Positions 34,828 to 44,612 of a stretch of DNA of 64,000 nt are shown piece after piece. The notes beneath the pieces were generated by a model that saw only the letters and a program-made list of their open reading frames with translations, had not been told where the DNA came from and made no database searches. Each line of letters starts with the position of its first letter. Position 1 is the first letter of the stretch. The DNA is from Pseudomonas mediterranea CFBP 5447 (GTDB lineage: Bacteria > Pseudomonadota > Gammaproteobacteria > Pseudomonadales > Pseudomonadaceae). The DNA is taken from NCBI RefSeq assembly GCF_000774145.1, contig NZ_KN322986.1, forward strand, positions 372,001 to 436,000, written 5' to 3'. A program made the position numbers and the translations under genes.

Positions 34828-35063
34828 TGCAACATCCTGCCAAAGTTTCATCCCTTAATCGCCTCACCTTAATTCTCTCCCATGACTAACCTTCAAGCAC
34901 CGCAGGATGCGGTCTTTATATCCCTTTCAAGGAACGATGCATGTCGCTCGCCATTGTCCATAGCCGCGCCCAGGTGGGGGTGGAGGCTCCCGCCGTTACC
35001 GTTGAGGTCCATCTCGCCAATGGCTTGCCGTCACTGACGATGGTCGGTCTGCCGGAAGCGGCG
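34828..35063 (+). repeat. Right direct repeat: start of intact comM
   Basis: Partner of the repeat at 32298-32533. It carries the comM upstream sequence and first 41 codons and continues without a break into the complete gene, so comM stays intact despite the insertion. Confidence 0.92.
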
Positions 35064-36434
35064 GTAAAGGAAAGCAAGGACCGGGTGCGCAGCGCGATCA
35101 TCAATTCGGGGCTGAACTTCCCGGCGCGGCGCATTACCTTGAACCTGGCACCGGCGGACCTGCCGAAGGACGGCGGGCGGTTCGACCTGGCCATTGCCCT
35201 GGGCATCCTGGCGGCCAGCGTGCAGGTGCCGACCCTGACGCTGGACGATGTGGAATGCCTCGGTGAACTGGCATTATCCGGCGCCGTGCGACCGGTGCGC
35301 GGGGTATTGCCCGCAGCGCTGGCGGCGCGCAAGGCCGGACGCATTCTGGTGGTGCCGCGGGCGAATGCCGAGGAAGCGTGCCTTGCCTCGGGCCTGAAAG
35401 TGATCGCCGTGGATCATCTGCTTGAAGTGGTGGCGCACTTCAACGGCCACGCTCCGGTCGAGCCTTTCGTTTCGAACGGGCTGCTCTCGGCCAGCAAGCC
35501 CTACCCTGACCTGAATGAAGTGCAAGGCCAGCTCGGGGCCAAGCGGGCCTTGCTGATCGCTGCCGCCGGCGCGCACAACCTGCTGTTCAGCGGGCCACCC
35601 GGTACCGGCAAGACATTGCTCGCCAGTCGTCTGCCGGGACTGCTGCCGCCACTGGCCGAGAGCGAAGCCCTGGAGGTCGCGGCGATCCAGTCGGTCGCCA
35701 GTTGCGTACCCTTGAGCCATTGGCCGCAACGCCCTTTTCGCCAGCCCCATCATTCGGCATCCGGTCCGGCGCTGGTGGGTGGAGGTTCCAAACCCCAGCC
35801 GGGCGAGATCACCCTGGCCCACCATGGCGTGTTATTCCTGGATGAATTGCCGGAGTTCGACCGCAAGGTCCTGGAAGTCCTGCGGGAGCCACTCGAATCG
35901 GGCCACATCGTCGTGTCTCGTGCCCGCGACCGCGTACGCTTTCCGGCGCGCTTCCAACTGGTGGCTGCGATGAATCCTTGTCCTTGTGGATATCTTGGCG
36001 AGCCCAGTGGCCGTTGCTCCTGCACACCCGACATGGTGCAGCGCTATCGCAACAAGCTCTCAGGCCCGTTGCTGGATCGCATCGACCTGCACCTGACGGT
36101 CGCACGGGAGGCCACGGCGTTGAATCCCAAATGCGAACCGGGTGAGGACACGGCTACCGTGGCCGAACAGGTGGCCGAAGCCCGAGAACGCCAGCAGACG
36201 CGCCAGGGCTGTGCCAACGCGTTTCTGGATCTGCCGGGTTTGCGTCGGCATTGCACGTTATCCACAGCCGATGAAACCTGGCTGGAAATGGCCTGCGAGC
36301 GACTGACTCTGTCGCTGCGGGCCGCCCATCGCCTGCTCAAGGTCGCGCGGACACTGGCGGACCTTGAGCAAGCGGGCCGTATCAGCCGGGAGCACCTGGC
36401 CGAAGCCTTGCAATACCGACCTGCTACGGCCTGA
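34941..36434 (+). CDS. comM: ComM / YifB, Mg-chelatase-like AAA+ ATPase
   Basis: A 497-aa hexameric helicase that promotes branch migration during natural transformation. The N-terminal Lon-S5-like domain (1-170) starts MSLAIVHSRAQVGVEAP. The AAA+ core has Walker A GPPGTGKTLLASR and Walker B VLFLDELPEF, plus the chelatase insert NPCPCGYLG with zinc-type cysteines (RCSCTPD). The C-terminal Mg-chelatase helical domain ends LAEALQYRP. The gene is full length and its first 41 codons derive from the right repeat. comM is a known island target in other genera. Confidence 0.96.
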   Translation: MSLAIVHSRAQVGVEAPAVTVEVHLANGLPSLTMVGLPEAAVKESKDRVRSAIINSGLNFPARRITLNLAPADLPKDGGRFDLAIALGILAASVQVPTLTLDDVECLGELALSGAVRPVRGVLPAALAARKAGRILVVPRANAEEACLASGLKVIAVDHLLEVVAHFNGHAPVEPFVSNGLLSASKPYPDLNEVQGQLGAKRALLIAAAGAHNLLFSGPPGTGKTLLASRLPGLLPPLAESEALEVAAIQSVASCVPLSHWPQRPFRQPHHSASGPALVGGGSKPQPGEITLAHHGVLFLDELPEFDRKVLEVLREPLESGHIVVSRARDRVRFPARFQLVAAMNPCPCGYLGEPSGRCSCTPDMVQRYRNKLSGPLLDRIDLHLTVAREATALNPKCEPGEDTATVAEQVAEARERQQTRQGCANAFLDLPGLRRHCTLSTADETWLEMACERLTLSLRAAHRLLKVARTLADLEQAGRISREHLAEALQYRPATA

Positions 36435-36440
36435 ACCGTG

Positions 36441-37655
36441 TCACGGTTTGCTCAGGTCCACCAACGGCGTGTTTCGCACCTCGGTTTTGCGTTCGCCCTG
36501 GATCTCACCGATGCGTTTGAGCGCCTTGTCCACGGCGCCCTTGTCCGCCAGCAGGCTGTAATGGATCTGGAAGTGCTTCTGCTCTTTCGGCGCGATGGTC
36601 GGCACCAGGCCCAGTGGCCGCTGGTAATGGCGGTTATAGGAGAAGCTGGTGCCCGGTTCCAGCCCGGTCACGTAACCCTGGCCTTGGGTATCGGTGTTTT
36701 TCCACAGGGAGAACACGGGGAGCGTTGCGGTGTTGAAGCCCACCGACACACCGAGGCTACCGGCCTTGTTGTGCAGTACGGTGAGGGTGTCGCCCTTGGC
36801 ATCGGCATAAGGCACGACGTTATAGACGGTTTCGTCGTAATCCTTGGTGGGCGCCCGGTAGGTTTGCCAGTCGGCCAGATCGCCCTTGGCCTTGTCATTG
36901 AATGGCGAGACCTGCTTGACCGGCGCGGCGAAGCGCGCGCCCTGCTCCAGGAACGGCGTACTGAAGTTGCTGTGATAGAGCGCCTGGTATTCCTTTGGAT
37001 AGTCGCCGTTGTTGGTCAACGTGTCGTTGAGGGCAAAGGTTACGCTGCCAGGTTCGGTGACCAGCTCGGTCTGTACCGAGAAATCGACCTTCTTGAAAGC
37101 CTGCTCTTTCAACTCGCCCCTCAGGGTGATGGCATAAGGTGCTTTTTCATCGATGTGCAAGGTGACCTTGTTGGCCGGGATGTTGGCGGCACGACCGTGC
37201 AGCGTCAGCAGCTCGCCATTGTCCATGCCAGGATGCCCCACCCACTCGTAACCGCAACGGGTGACCAGCTCGTTGAAACCTTCGAGCCATCCCAGCCCGC
37301 CACGACCGTTGAGTTCGATGAAGGCCGGATTGACCACTTCCTTGACCGGCGAATCCCAACCCATCCGTGCATTTCCGACCGACGCTTGCAGTACGTTCAT
37401 GCCCCGGGTCGGGACGACCGAAAGCTTCATGGTGCCGTTGTCGATATCGACGATGCTGACGCCTTCCTGACGACCACCATGCAGGGTGCGCATCGTCACG
37501 GAAAAGGGTTTGTCGGTTTTCACGCCAAGCTGCTGGCTGGTGATCTGCCAGGGCTGCGCGGCTTTATCGGTGTCGAGCAGGACATAGTCCCAGGCCATGG
37601 CATGGGAGGCAGCGCCCAGGGCGCCGAGAGTGACGAGGAGTTTGAGCGGAGTCAT
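36441..37655 (-). CDS. Exported aldose 1-epimerase family protein (DUF4432-like)
   Basis: A 404-aa periplasmic protein. Signal peptide 1-20 (MTPLKLLVTLGALGAASHAMA, cleaved before WDY). The mature part is a galactose mutarotase-like beta-sandwich: TMKLSVVPTRGMNVLQASVG, GLGWLEGFNELVTRCGYEW, YHSNFSTPFLEQGARF and GLEPGTSFSYNRHYQR are characteristic of DUF4432/YihR-like epimerases. Enzymes of this fold mutarotate sugars; the substrate is unknown. The ATG at 37655 gives the signal peptide. It is convergent with comM and ends 6 bp after it. Confidence 0.85.
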   Translation of the reverse strand: MTPLKLLVTLGALGAASHAMAWDYVLLDTDKAAQPWQITSQQLGVKTDKPFSVTMRTLHGGRQEGVSIVDIDNGTMKLSVVPTRGMNVLQASVGNARMGWDSPVKEVVNPAFIELNGRGGLGWLEGFNELVTRCGYEWVGHPGMDNGELLTLHGRAANIPANKVTLHIDEKAPYAITLRGELKEQAFKKVDFSVQTELVTEPGSVTFALNDTLTNNGDYPKEYQALYHSNFSTPFLEQGARFAAPVKQVSPFNDKAKGDLADWQTYRAPTKDYDETVYNVVPYADAKGDTLTVLHNKAGSLGVSVGFNTATLPVFSLWKNTDTQGQGYVTGLEPGTSFSYNRHYQRPLGLVPTIAPKEQKHFQIHYSLLADKGAVDKALKRIGEIQGERKTEVRNTPLVDLSKP

Positions 37656-37800
37656 GGACTTGCCTTTTATTGGAGTTGTGCGGTTTTTATAGTCTTGAAG
37701 AAACGTTTCAGCAAGCATAAAAGCGGCAATAACTCTAAAAAAGCCAACTGGAGGAAATTAGTCAGGGAGGGTGAAGTCTTGGCGGTTGAAACCGGAAACC

Positions 37801-37890
37801 TGTGGGAGCGAGCCTGCTCGCGATTCCGGTAGCTCAGGTTGCACAAATGTCGCCTGTGCCGACGCCATCGCGAGCAGGCTCGCTCCCACA
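37801..37890. repeat. REP doublet (REPIN)
   Basis: Inverted GAGCGAGCCTGCTCGC copies with a 47-bp spacer, just 3' of the MCP gene on the minus strand. Confidence 0.93.
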
Positions 37891-37929
37891 ATGGTCTGGG
37901 GTGAGCCTGCTAGCGGTGGTCATAGGGAC

Positions 37930-39906
37930 TTAGCGGAACCGATCAACTTCCTGGCGCAGGTCCTGCGCCAGCTTTTCCAGTTCCTTGGCAGTGACTGCCA
38001 GGTTCGAGACCACTTCGCGCTGTTCGCTGTTGGCCATGGCGATACTTTGCAGGTTGCTGCTGAGCAAGGTCGCCGTGCTGCTTTGTTCCTGGGTGGCGGT
38101 GGTGATCGCCGCGAACTGCTGGCCGGCCGAGCGGCTTTGCTCGTCGATACGGGCCAGGGCCGAGGCCACGTTGGCGTTACGCGACAGACCTTCCTGCATC
38201 AACAGGTTGCCCTGTTCCATCGTGCTGATGGCATTGCCGGTTTCCTGCTGGATGCTGGTGATCATGCTGGAAATCTCGTCAGTGGCCTGACGGGTACGGG
38301 AGGCCAGGCTACGGACCTCATCCGCCACCACGGCGAAACCACGCCCCTGCTCGCCTGCACGGGCGGCTTCGATGGCGGCGTTCAGGGCCAGCAGGTTGGT
38401 CTGCTCGGCGATCGAGGTGATCACGCCGACGATCCCGCCGATTTCCTGGGAACGCTGGCCCAAGGTGTTGATGACCGTGGCGGTGCTGTTCAACGCGCCG
38501 GCAATCTGTTCCAGGGACGAAGACGCTTCATCCATCGATGTCCGACCGATCCGCGTCTGCTGGGCGTTTTCCTGGGCCAGGCGCTCGGTATTGCCCATGT
38601 TGTCGGCAATGTTCAACGAGGTAGCACTGAACTCCTCCACTGCGCCGGCCATGCTGGTGATTTCGCCGGACTGCTGCTCCATCCCCTCATATGCACCGCT
38701 GGACAACCCCGACAGGGCCTGGGCACGGCTGTTGACCTCCTGGGAGGCCTTGCGGATGTGCTCGACCATGGTCGACAGTGCCTGGCTCATCTGGTTGAAA
38801 GCACGAGACAGTTGGCCGATTTCATCATGGCTCGACACGTTCAGGCGCACGCTCAGGTCGCCGGCGCCCAGCGCTTCGGCCTGGCGCACCAGATCACCCA
38901 GGGGTGCCAGCTTGCTGCGCAGCAGCCACATCGCCGCACCGACCGCCAACAGCATTGCCAACAGGCTGCCGATGGCCAACTGCATACCGACGCTCCAGGT
39001 CACCTCGCGGATCTCGGCCTTCGGCATGCTTGCCACCACCGCCCACGGTCCACCTTCGAACGGTACGGCGACGCTGTAGAAATCTTCGGCTGTGTCGCTC
39101 CAGAACGCGCCTTTGCCCGGCTCTTTCACCAGGCCAGCGACGGTGCTGACAGCGGCATCAAGGGCCTGGACGCCGGCCGGCGGTACCAGCCATTTGTTTT
39201 GCTCATCCAGCAGGGCCAGCGAGCCGGTCTTGCCGATACGGAAACGCTTGAGGTTTTCGAACTGCGCATTTTGCGCATCGGTGTAGTCGAAACCGACATA
39301 CAGCGCAGCGATGATCTTGCCACTGCTGTCCTGCACCGGGCTGTACTGGGTCATGTAGTAACGGCCAAAGAGCAAGACGCGGCCAATATAGCTCTGCCCA
39401 CTGGTCAAGCGGGCGTAAGCCGGGCTGGCATGGTCAAGCACGGTACCAATGGCTCGCGAACCGTCCTGCTTGGCCACCGAGGTACTGACGCGGATGAAAT
39501 CGTCGCCACTGCGCACGAACACCGTGGCGGTCCCGGCGGTCATCTGTTTGAACTCGTCGACTTCCTTGAAGTTGTTGTTCAGTACTTCGCTGCCCAGGCT
39601 CAGGCTCGGCGTCTGCACGCCTGCCACTACAACCGGTTGGTCCGGGTGCACTTGCAGACCCGCGCTGAAGCGCTTTTCGAACAGGCCGGCCAAGCGTTGC
39701 GTGCTTTCGCGCAAGGTGCCGTGGAAGGTATTGAGCTGATCGGCCATCAGGCGCGCTTCGCTGGCCAGATGCTCTTCACGCGTGGCGAGGTTGGCGGCGT
39801 CCAGCGAACGCAAGGCGAAGACGGTACTGCCGGAGATCACGATCGCCAGTATCACAGCAAGGGCAAGGCCTAGCTGTGAGGCGATCCGGGCACGGGGTTG
39901 GGACAT
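37930..39906 (-). CDS. Methyl-accepting chemotaxis protein with Cache sensor
   Basis: A 658-aa inner-membrane chemoreceptor. TM1 at about 12-32, a large periplasmic Cache_3/Cache_2-type sensor (about 35-315, with YIGRVLLFGRYYMTQYSPV and GKIIAALYVGFDY), TM2 near 320-345, a HAMP domain (LAPLGDLVRQAEALGAGDLS), then the signalling domain with the hairpin tip EQTNLLALNAAIEAARAGE. Typical receptors with this sensor detect small organic acids or similar ligands. The ATG at 39906 (MSQPRARIASQL) is preferred to 39960. It is a single gene; a REP doublet follows. Confidence 0.93.
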   Translation of the reverse strand: MSQPRARIASQLGLALAVILAIVISGSTVFALRSLDAANLATREEHLASEARLMADQLNTFHGTLRESTQRLAGLFEKRFSAGLQVHPDQPVVVAGVQTPSLSLGSEVLNNNFKEVDEFKQMTAGTATVFVRSGDDFIRVSTSVAKQDGSRAIGTVLDHASPAYARLTSGQSYIGRVLLFGRYYMTQYSPVQDSSGKIIAALYVGFDYTDAQNAQFENLKRFRIGKTGSLALLDEQNKWLVPPAGVQALDAAVSTVAGLVKEPGKGAFWSDTAEDFYSVAVPFEGGPWAVVASMPKAEIREVTWSVGMQLAIGSLLAMLLAVGAAMWLLRSKLAPLGDLVRQAEALGAGDLSVRLNVSSHDEIGQLSRAFNQMSQALSTMVEHIRKASQEVNSRAQALSGLSSGAYEGMEQQSGEITSMAGAVEEFSATSLNIADNMGNTERLAQENAQQTRIGRTSMDEASSSLEQIAGALNSTATVINTLGQRSQEIGGIVGVITSIAEQTNLLALNAAIEAARAGEQGRGFAVVADEVRSLASRTRQATDEISSMITSIQQETGNAISTMEQGNLLMQEGLSRNANVASALARIDEQSRSAGQQFAAITTATQEQSSTATLLSSNLQSIAMANSEQREVVSNLAVTAKELEKLAQDLRQEVDRFR

Positions 39907-40094
39907 GACGGCTCCTGGCCGAGACACCGGATCATCCTGATCACGTCGCACGCTCGGCATGTAATTCCAAGGTAGGATAAATGTTTGCCCTTTCTGAACG
40001 AGGGTTCCATGTTCACGGGTTCGGCAGCAAAGCCAAATACTTGAGCGGTTTGGAGGGAATAATACTAGTCTGACATCAGTTGTACTACAACGCT

Positions 40095-41015
40095 TCAGCC
40101 AAGACGCTCTACTGCGGGCAACTGCATGGCCTTGACCTCGCCTTGCAGGAAGTCGCTGAGCCGACGCAAACGTTCACCTCCCGGACGGGTCTTCGGCCAG
40201 ACCAGATAATAGTGCTCGCCACTGGCGACGGCGGTCGGCCACGGCAGGCTCAGGCGCCCTTGGGCCACGTCCTCGGCCACCATCAACAGGTCGCCCATGG
40301 AAACACCGTAACCGCGTGCCGCCGCAATCATGCCCAGCTCCAGCGTATCGAACACCTGCCCGCCCTTGAGCGAGACCTTGTCGGACAAGCCCATGCGTTC
40401 CAGCCAACTGCGCCAGTCGCGACGGTCCGGCGTGGGATGGAGCAGTTCGGCGTTGGCCAGCCGCTGCACATCCCACGGTTGATCGTTCAACAGGTTCGGC
40501 GCGCCCACCGGGATCAGTTCCTCGGGGAACAGGAAACTGGCTTCCCAATCCGCTGGAAAATGTCCGTTGCCCAGCAACACCGCACAGTCGAAAGGTTCGG
40601 TGTTGAAATCCACCGAATCGACGTCCATCCAGGCGCTGGTCAACTGCACCTCATTGCCCGGCTGCAGGTGTCGAAAGCGGCTCAGGCGCGCCAGCAGCCA
40701 ACGCATGGTCAGGGTCGAGGGAGCCTTCATGCGCAGGATGCCATCCTCACCCGACAGCGTATGGCAGGCCCGCTCCAGCGCCATGAACCCATCGCGTATG
40801 CCCGGCAGCAACAGCCGCGCCGCTTCAGTCAATTGCAGATTGCGACCGCTACGCTGAAACAGCCGGCAGGCAAAATGCTCTTCGAGCGTGCGGATGTGGC
40901 GGCTGACCGCACTCTGGGTAATCGACAACTCTTCTGCGGCCCGGGTGAACGAGCTGTATCGCGCCGCTGCTTCGAATGCCCGCAGCGCATAAAGAGGTGG
41001 AAGACGACGCGACAT
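40095..41015 (-). CDS. LysR-type transcriptional regulator (GcvA-like)
   Basis: A 306-aa regulator. N-terminal winged helix-turn-helix (LYALRAFEAAARYSSFTRAAEELSITQ region, residues 7-60), then the co-inducer-binding domain. The start PPLYALRAFEAAAR and FACRLFQRSGR are typical of the GcvA subgroup. It is divergent from the MATE pump gene with a 160-bp shared region, so it may regulate it, although LysR targets cannot be read directly. The order LysR-MATE-PDE-rep agrees with P. aeruginosa. Confidence 0.92.
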   Translation of the reverse strand: MSRRLPPLYALRAFEAAARYSSFTRAAEELSITQSAVSRHIRTLEEHFACRLFQRSGRNLQLTEAARLLLPGIRDGFMALERACHTLSGEDGILRMKAPSTLTMRWLLARLSRFRHLQPGNEVQLTSAWMDVDSVDFNTEPFDCAVLLGNGHFPADWEASFLFPEELIPVGAPNLLNDQPWDVQRLANAELLHPTPDRRDWRSWLERMGLSDKVSLKGGQVFDTLELGMIAAARGYGVSMGDLLMVAEDVAQGRLSLPWPTAVASGEHYYLVWPKTRPGGERLRRLSDFLQGEVKAMQLPAVERLG

Positions 41016-41175
41016 CGGTAAACGCTCCAGTAACGGGGTTCACGCACCCTAGCAGAAAGAACTGACGCATGAGTTTTAATCATGCCTGCCATCGTTTTTA
41101 TCCTTTTGTGCAAAGCCTCGCAAGCGCCGAGAATCGACGGTTTACAGCCTTGCCTGAACATGGAGCGTGATGATC

Positions 41176-42570
41176 ATGCAGCATCCTGTGCGTACCGAAC
41201 TCCGGGCCATCCTGCGGCTGGCGGGGCCGTTGATTGCCTCGCAGTTGGCGCACATGTTGATGGTCCTGACCGATACCTTGATGATGGCGCGCTTGAGCCC
41301 CGAAGCCCTGGCCGGCGGTGGGCTGGGGGCGGCGAGTTATTCGTTCGTGTCGATTTTCTGCATCGGCGTGATCGCGGCGGTGGGTACGCTGGTGGCGATC
41401 CGGCACGGCGCCGGCGACATCGAGAGGGCCACCCGGCTGACCCAGGCCGGGTTGTGGCTGGCCTGGTTGATGGCACTGGTCGCCGGACTGCTGCTGTGGA
41501 ACCTCAAGCCAGTGCTGCTGATGTTCGGCCAGACCGAAACCAATGTGCAGTCCGCCGGACAATTCCTGCTGGTGTTGCCGTTTGCCTTGCCCGGCTATCT
41601 GAGCTTCATGGCCCTGCGCGGCTTCACCAGCGCCATCGGCCGGGCCACGCCCGTCATGGTGATCAGCCTCGGCGGCACGGTGGCCAACTTCCTGCTCAAT
41701 TACGCGCTCATCACCGGCATGTTCGGGCTGCCGAAACTCGGCCTGATGGGCATCGGCCTGGTCACCGCCATCGTTGCCAGCTGCATGGCCCTGGCGCTGG
41801 CCTGGCATATCCACCGGCACCCGGCATACCGGGGGTACCCGCTGCTTGAGGGGCTGTTCCGACCGAATCGCCAGTACCTCAAGGAGCTGTGGCGCCTGGG
41901 CCTGCCGATTGGCGGTACTTATGCCGTGGAAGTCGGGTTGTTCGCGTTTGCCGCGTTGTGCATGGGCACCATGGGCAGCACGCCGTTGGCAGCCCATCAG
42001 ATCGCCCTGCAGATTGTGTCAGTGGCGTTCATGGTTCCGGCTGGGATGTCGTACGCAATCACCATGCGCATCGGCCAGCACTATGGCGCCGGCCAACTGC
42101 TGATGGCGCGACTGGCCGGACGGGTCGGCATCGGCTTCGGCGCTGCGGTGATGCTGGCCTTCGCCATGGTGTTCTGGCTGTTGCCGAATCAGTTGATCGG
42201 TTTGTTCCTAGACCACAACGACCCGGCGTTCCGTCCGGTGATCGATCTGGCGGTGAGCCTGCTGGCCGTGGCAGCGTGGTTCGAACTGTTCGACGGCACG
42301 CAGACCATCGCCATGGGCTGCATCCGCGGGCTCAAGGACGCCAAGACCACGTTCCTGGTGGGCCTGGGTTGTTATTGGCTGATTGGTGCGCCGGCGGCCT
42401 GGTGGATGGCGTTCCACCTGAACTGGGGACCGACCGGCGTCTGGTGGGGGCTGGCCCTGGGGCTGGCCTGCGCGGCGGTGAGCCTGACATTGGCGTTCGA
42501 AGGAAAGATGAAGCGGATGATCAGGCGCGAGTCGGGACAACAGGGTTTCGAGATCGTCCAGACTGAATGA
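41176..42570 (+). CDS. MATE family multidrug efflux pump (NorM-like)
   Basis: A 464-aa inner-membrane antiporter with twelve predicted helices in two homologous halves. The N-terminus has RAILRLAGPLIASQLAHMLMVLTDTLMMARL, broken here only to name the start of the family pattern. NorM pumps expel cationic drugs using a sodium or proton gradient. Three in-frame starts exist (GTG 41167, ATG 41170, ATG 41176). The last has GGAG at a 10-bp distance and is preferred. It is divergent from the LysR gene and followed by a REP doublet. Confidence 0.93.
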   Translation: MQHPVRTELRAILRLAGPLIASQLAHMLMVLTDTLMMARLSPEALAGGGLGAASYSFVSIFCIGVIAAVGTLVAIRHGAGDIERATRLTQAGLWLAWLMALVAGLLLWNLKPVLLMFGQTETNVQSAGQFLLVLPFALPGYLSFMALRGFTSAIGRATPVMVISLGGTVANFLLNYALITGMFGLPKLGLMGIGLVTAIVASCMALALAWHIHRHPAYRGYPLLEGLFRPNRQYLKELWRLGLPIGGTYAVEVGLFAFAALCMGTMGSTPLAAHQIALQIVSVAFMVPAGMSYAITMRIGQHYGAGQLLMARLAGRVGIGFGAAVMLAFAMVFWLLPNQLIGLFLDHNDPAFRPVIDLAVSLLAVAAWFELFDGTQTIAMGCIRGLKDAKTTFLVGLGCYWLIGAPAAWWMAFHLNWGPTGVWWGLALGLACAAVSLTLAFEGKMKRMIRRESGQQGFEIVQTE

Positions 42571-42578
42571 ACATCCCG

Positions 42579-42667
42579 TGTGGGAGCGAGCCTGCTCGCG
42601 ATAGCGGTGTGTCTGATGCATTGATTTCGTCTGATCGACCGCCATCGCGAGCGGGCTCGCTCCCACA
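42579..42667. repeat. REP doublet (REPIN)
   Basis: Inverted REP arms with a 45-bp spacer; the right arm has one change (GAGCGGGCTCGC). It separates the convergent MATE and phosphodiesterase genes. Confidence 0.93.
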
Positions 42668-42695
42668 GGGGTTGTGTCAGCCAGCAGGAATTGGG

Positions 42696-44360
42696 TCAGG
42701 CGGTGACTTCCGTCGACTTGTTGTCGAACGTCAGGTATTCCACCAACTCAGGCAACGGCAACGGTTTGCTGATCAGGAACCCTTGCACCTGGTCGCAACC
42801 GAAGCCGCGCAACAGATCCAGTTGTTCGCGGGTTTCCACACCCTCGGCCACCACCTCCAGATTGAGGTTGTGGGCCAGGTTGATCATCGCATGCACCAGT
42901 TTGCGGTTCTCTTCGCGTTGCTCCATGCCGCCGACGAAGCTCTTGTCGATCTTGAGCAGGGCGATGGGGAGGCTGTTGAGGTGCACGAACGAGGAAAAGC
43001 CGGTGCCGAAGTCGTCCAGGGAGAAGCGCACCCCCAGGCGGCCGAGGGCATCCATGGTCTGTTTGACCAGCTCACTGCGGCGCATGACCGCGGTTTCGGT
43101 GAGTTCGAATTCCAGCCATTGGGCTTCGACGCCTCGCTCGGCGATCAGCCGGCTCAATGTCGGCAGCAACTGGCTGTCCTGGAACTGCCGGAACGACAGG
43201 TTGACCGCCATGTGCAGCGGTGCCAGCCCGCGCTCGCGCAAGGCCTGCATATCCCGCAAGGCGCGGGAGATCACCCAGTAGCCCAGCGGGACGATCAGGC
43301 CGCTCTGCTCCGCCAGCGGGACGAATTCACTCGGTGGCAGCAACCCGCGCTCGCCGTGACGCCAGCGCACCAGGGCTTCGAGACCGACGATGTGGCCACC
43401 TTCGAGGTCCAGCCGCGGCTGGTAGTGCAGCTCCAGCTCGTCACGACGCAGCGCCCGGCGCAGTTCGCTTTCCAGGTCGGCGAGGCTGCGGGCGTTGCGG
43501 TTGATGCGCTCGTTGAAGACATGGAAGGTGCAACCCTGGGTGCTCTTGGCCTGTTGCATGGCAATGTGGGCATGCCACATCAGCGGATCGGCACCCGCCT
43601 GGGCCCGGGCGTGGGCGATGCCCAGGCTGCAGCCGATCAGCAGGCTTTCGCCGTCCACCCAGTAGGGTTCGGCCATGGCTTGGGTGATGCGCTCGGCCAT
43701 CCACTCGGCCCGCTGAGGCGCCCGACGGGTATCGATCAGCAAGGCGAACTCGTCGCTGCCCAGCCGTGCCAGTTGGTCGCCGGCTTCGAGCGCCCCCTTG
43801 AGGCGCGAGACCACCTGCAGGATCAAGCGATCGCCGGCCTGATGTCCGAGGGCGTCGTTGGCGTGACGGAAGTTGTCCAGGTCCAGGTGGCCGAGCGCCA
43901 GGCCACGGCCTTCGCTTTCAGCCAGGCGCGCCGCCAGCAGGGTCTGGAACCCCTGGCGGTTCGCGATGCCGGTCAACGGATCCTGTTCGGCGAGACGCTG
44001 CAAGGTGCTTTCCAGTACGCCGCGCTCACGCACATGGCGCAGGCAACGGCGCAGGGTCGCGGTATCGAGCAGGTCACGCACCAGCCAGTCGCTGGCGCCA
44101 TCGGGTAGCGTCGCGGGCTCGTGTTCCAGCAGCAGGATGGTCGGCAGAGGACAACGGCCGGGAGCCGGTTGCAAGGCTGCGACCGTCAACAGCACCGCGT
44201 TGCGATTGTCTTCGAACAGGCTGCAGACCGACTCCCAGGTCGGGGCAATGATCAACACGACCGAGCCCGCCATGGGCGCCAGGCACTCGCGTAATATCGC
44301 TGACCACTCAGGCTCTTCGGCCAATAACAGCAAACGCAAGGGTTCGACAGGCGTGGACAA
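42696..44360 (-). CDS. Degenerate GGDEF-EAL c-di-GMP phosphodiesterase (ProE-like)
   Basis: A 554-aa cytosolic protein. Residues 1-110 look like a receiver-like fold without a clear phosphorylation Asp. The GGDEF domain (about 120-285) has GSDEF at 201-205 in place of GGDEF. The EAL domain (about 300-545) has the intact E328-A-L330, the DDFGTGFSS motif and KIDKSF. It therefore probably hydrolyses c-di-GMP. It corresponds in position (directly beside rep) and layout to PA5295/ProE of P. aeruginosa, a highly active phosphodiesterase. No membrane segment is seen. Confidence 0.9.
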   Translation of the reverse strand: MSTPVEPLRLLLLAEEPEWSAILRECLAPMAGSVVLIIAPTWESVCSLFEDNRNAVLLTVAALQPAPGRCPLPTILLLEHEPATLPDGASDWLVRDLLDTATLRRCLRHVRERGVLESTLQRLAEQDPLTGIANRQGFQTLLAARLAESEGRGLALGHLDLDNFRHANDALGHQAGDRLILQVVSRLKGALEAGDQLARLGSDEFALLIDTRRAPQRAEWMAERITQAMAEPYWVDGESLLIGCSLGIAHARAQAGADPLMWHAHIAMQQAKSTQGCTFHVFNERINRNARSLADLESELRRALRRDELELHYQPRLDLEGGHIVGLEALVRWRHGERGLLPPSEFVPLAEQSGLIVPLGYWVISRALRDMQALRERGLAPLHMAVNLSFRQFQDSQLLPTLSRLIAERGVEAQWLEFELTETAVMRRSELVKQTMDALGRLGVRFSLDDFGTGFSSFVHLNSLPIALLKIDKSFVGGMEQREENRKLVHAMINLAHNLNLEVVAEGVETREQLDLLRGFGCDQVQGFLISKPLPLPELVEYLTFDNKSTEVTA

Positions 44361-44612
44361 GCTGACTCCGTAGACTCTGCAAGAGGTATGCGCTGGGCAT
44401 TATGACCTGCCGAGCGACAATGACCAGTGCCAATAGTTCTCAAAAACGGGCTTCTGGCGATTTTTTCCACTCCAGCCCGGACATCAGCGCCAATTCACCT
44501 CAAATCCCGGCAGCAAGGCAGCGATACGGCCTGATGTCGGACAGAGCAGCACAATTCTCCAGGCCTGTTAAAATGCCGGCCCATTTTTCGCAAACGACTC
44601 CCTGACCCTGTC

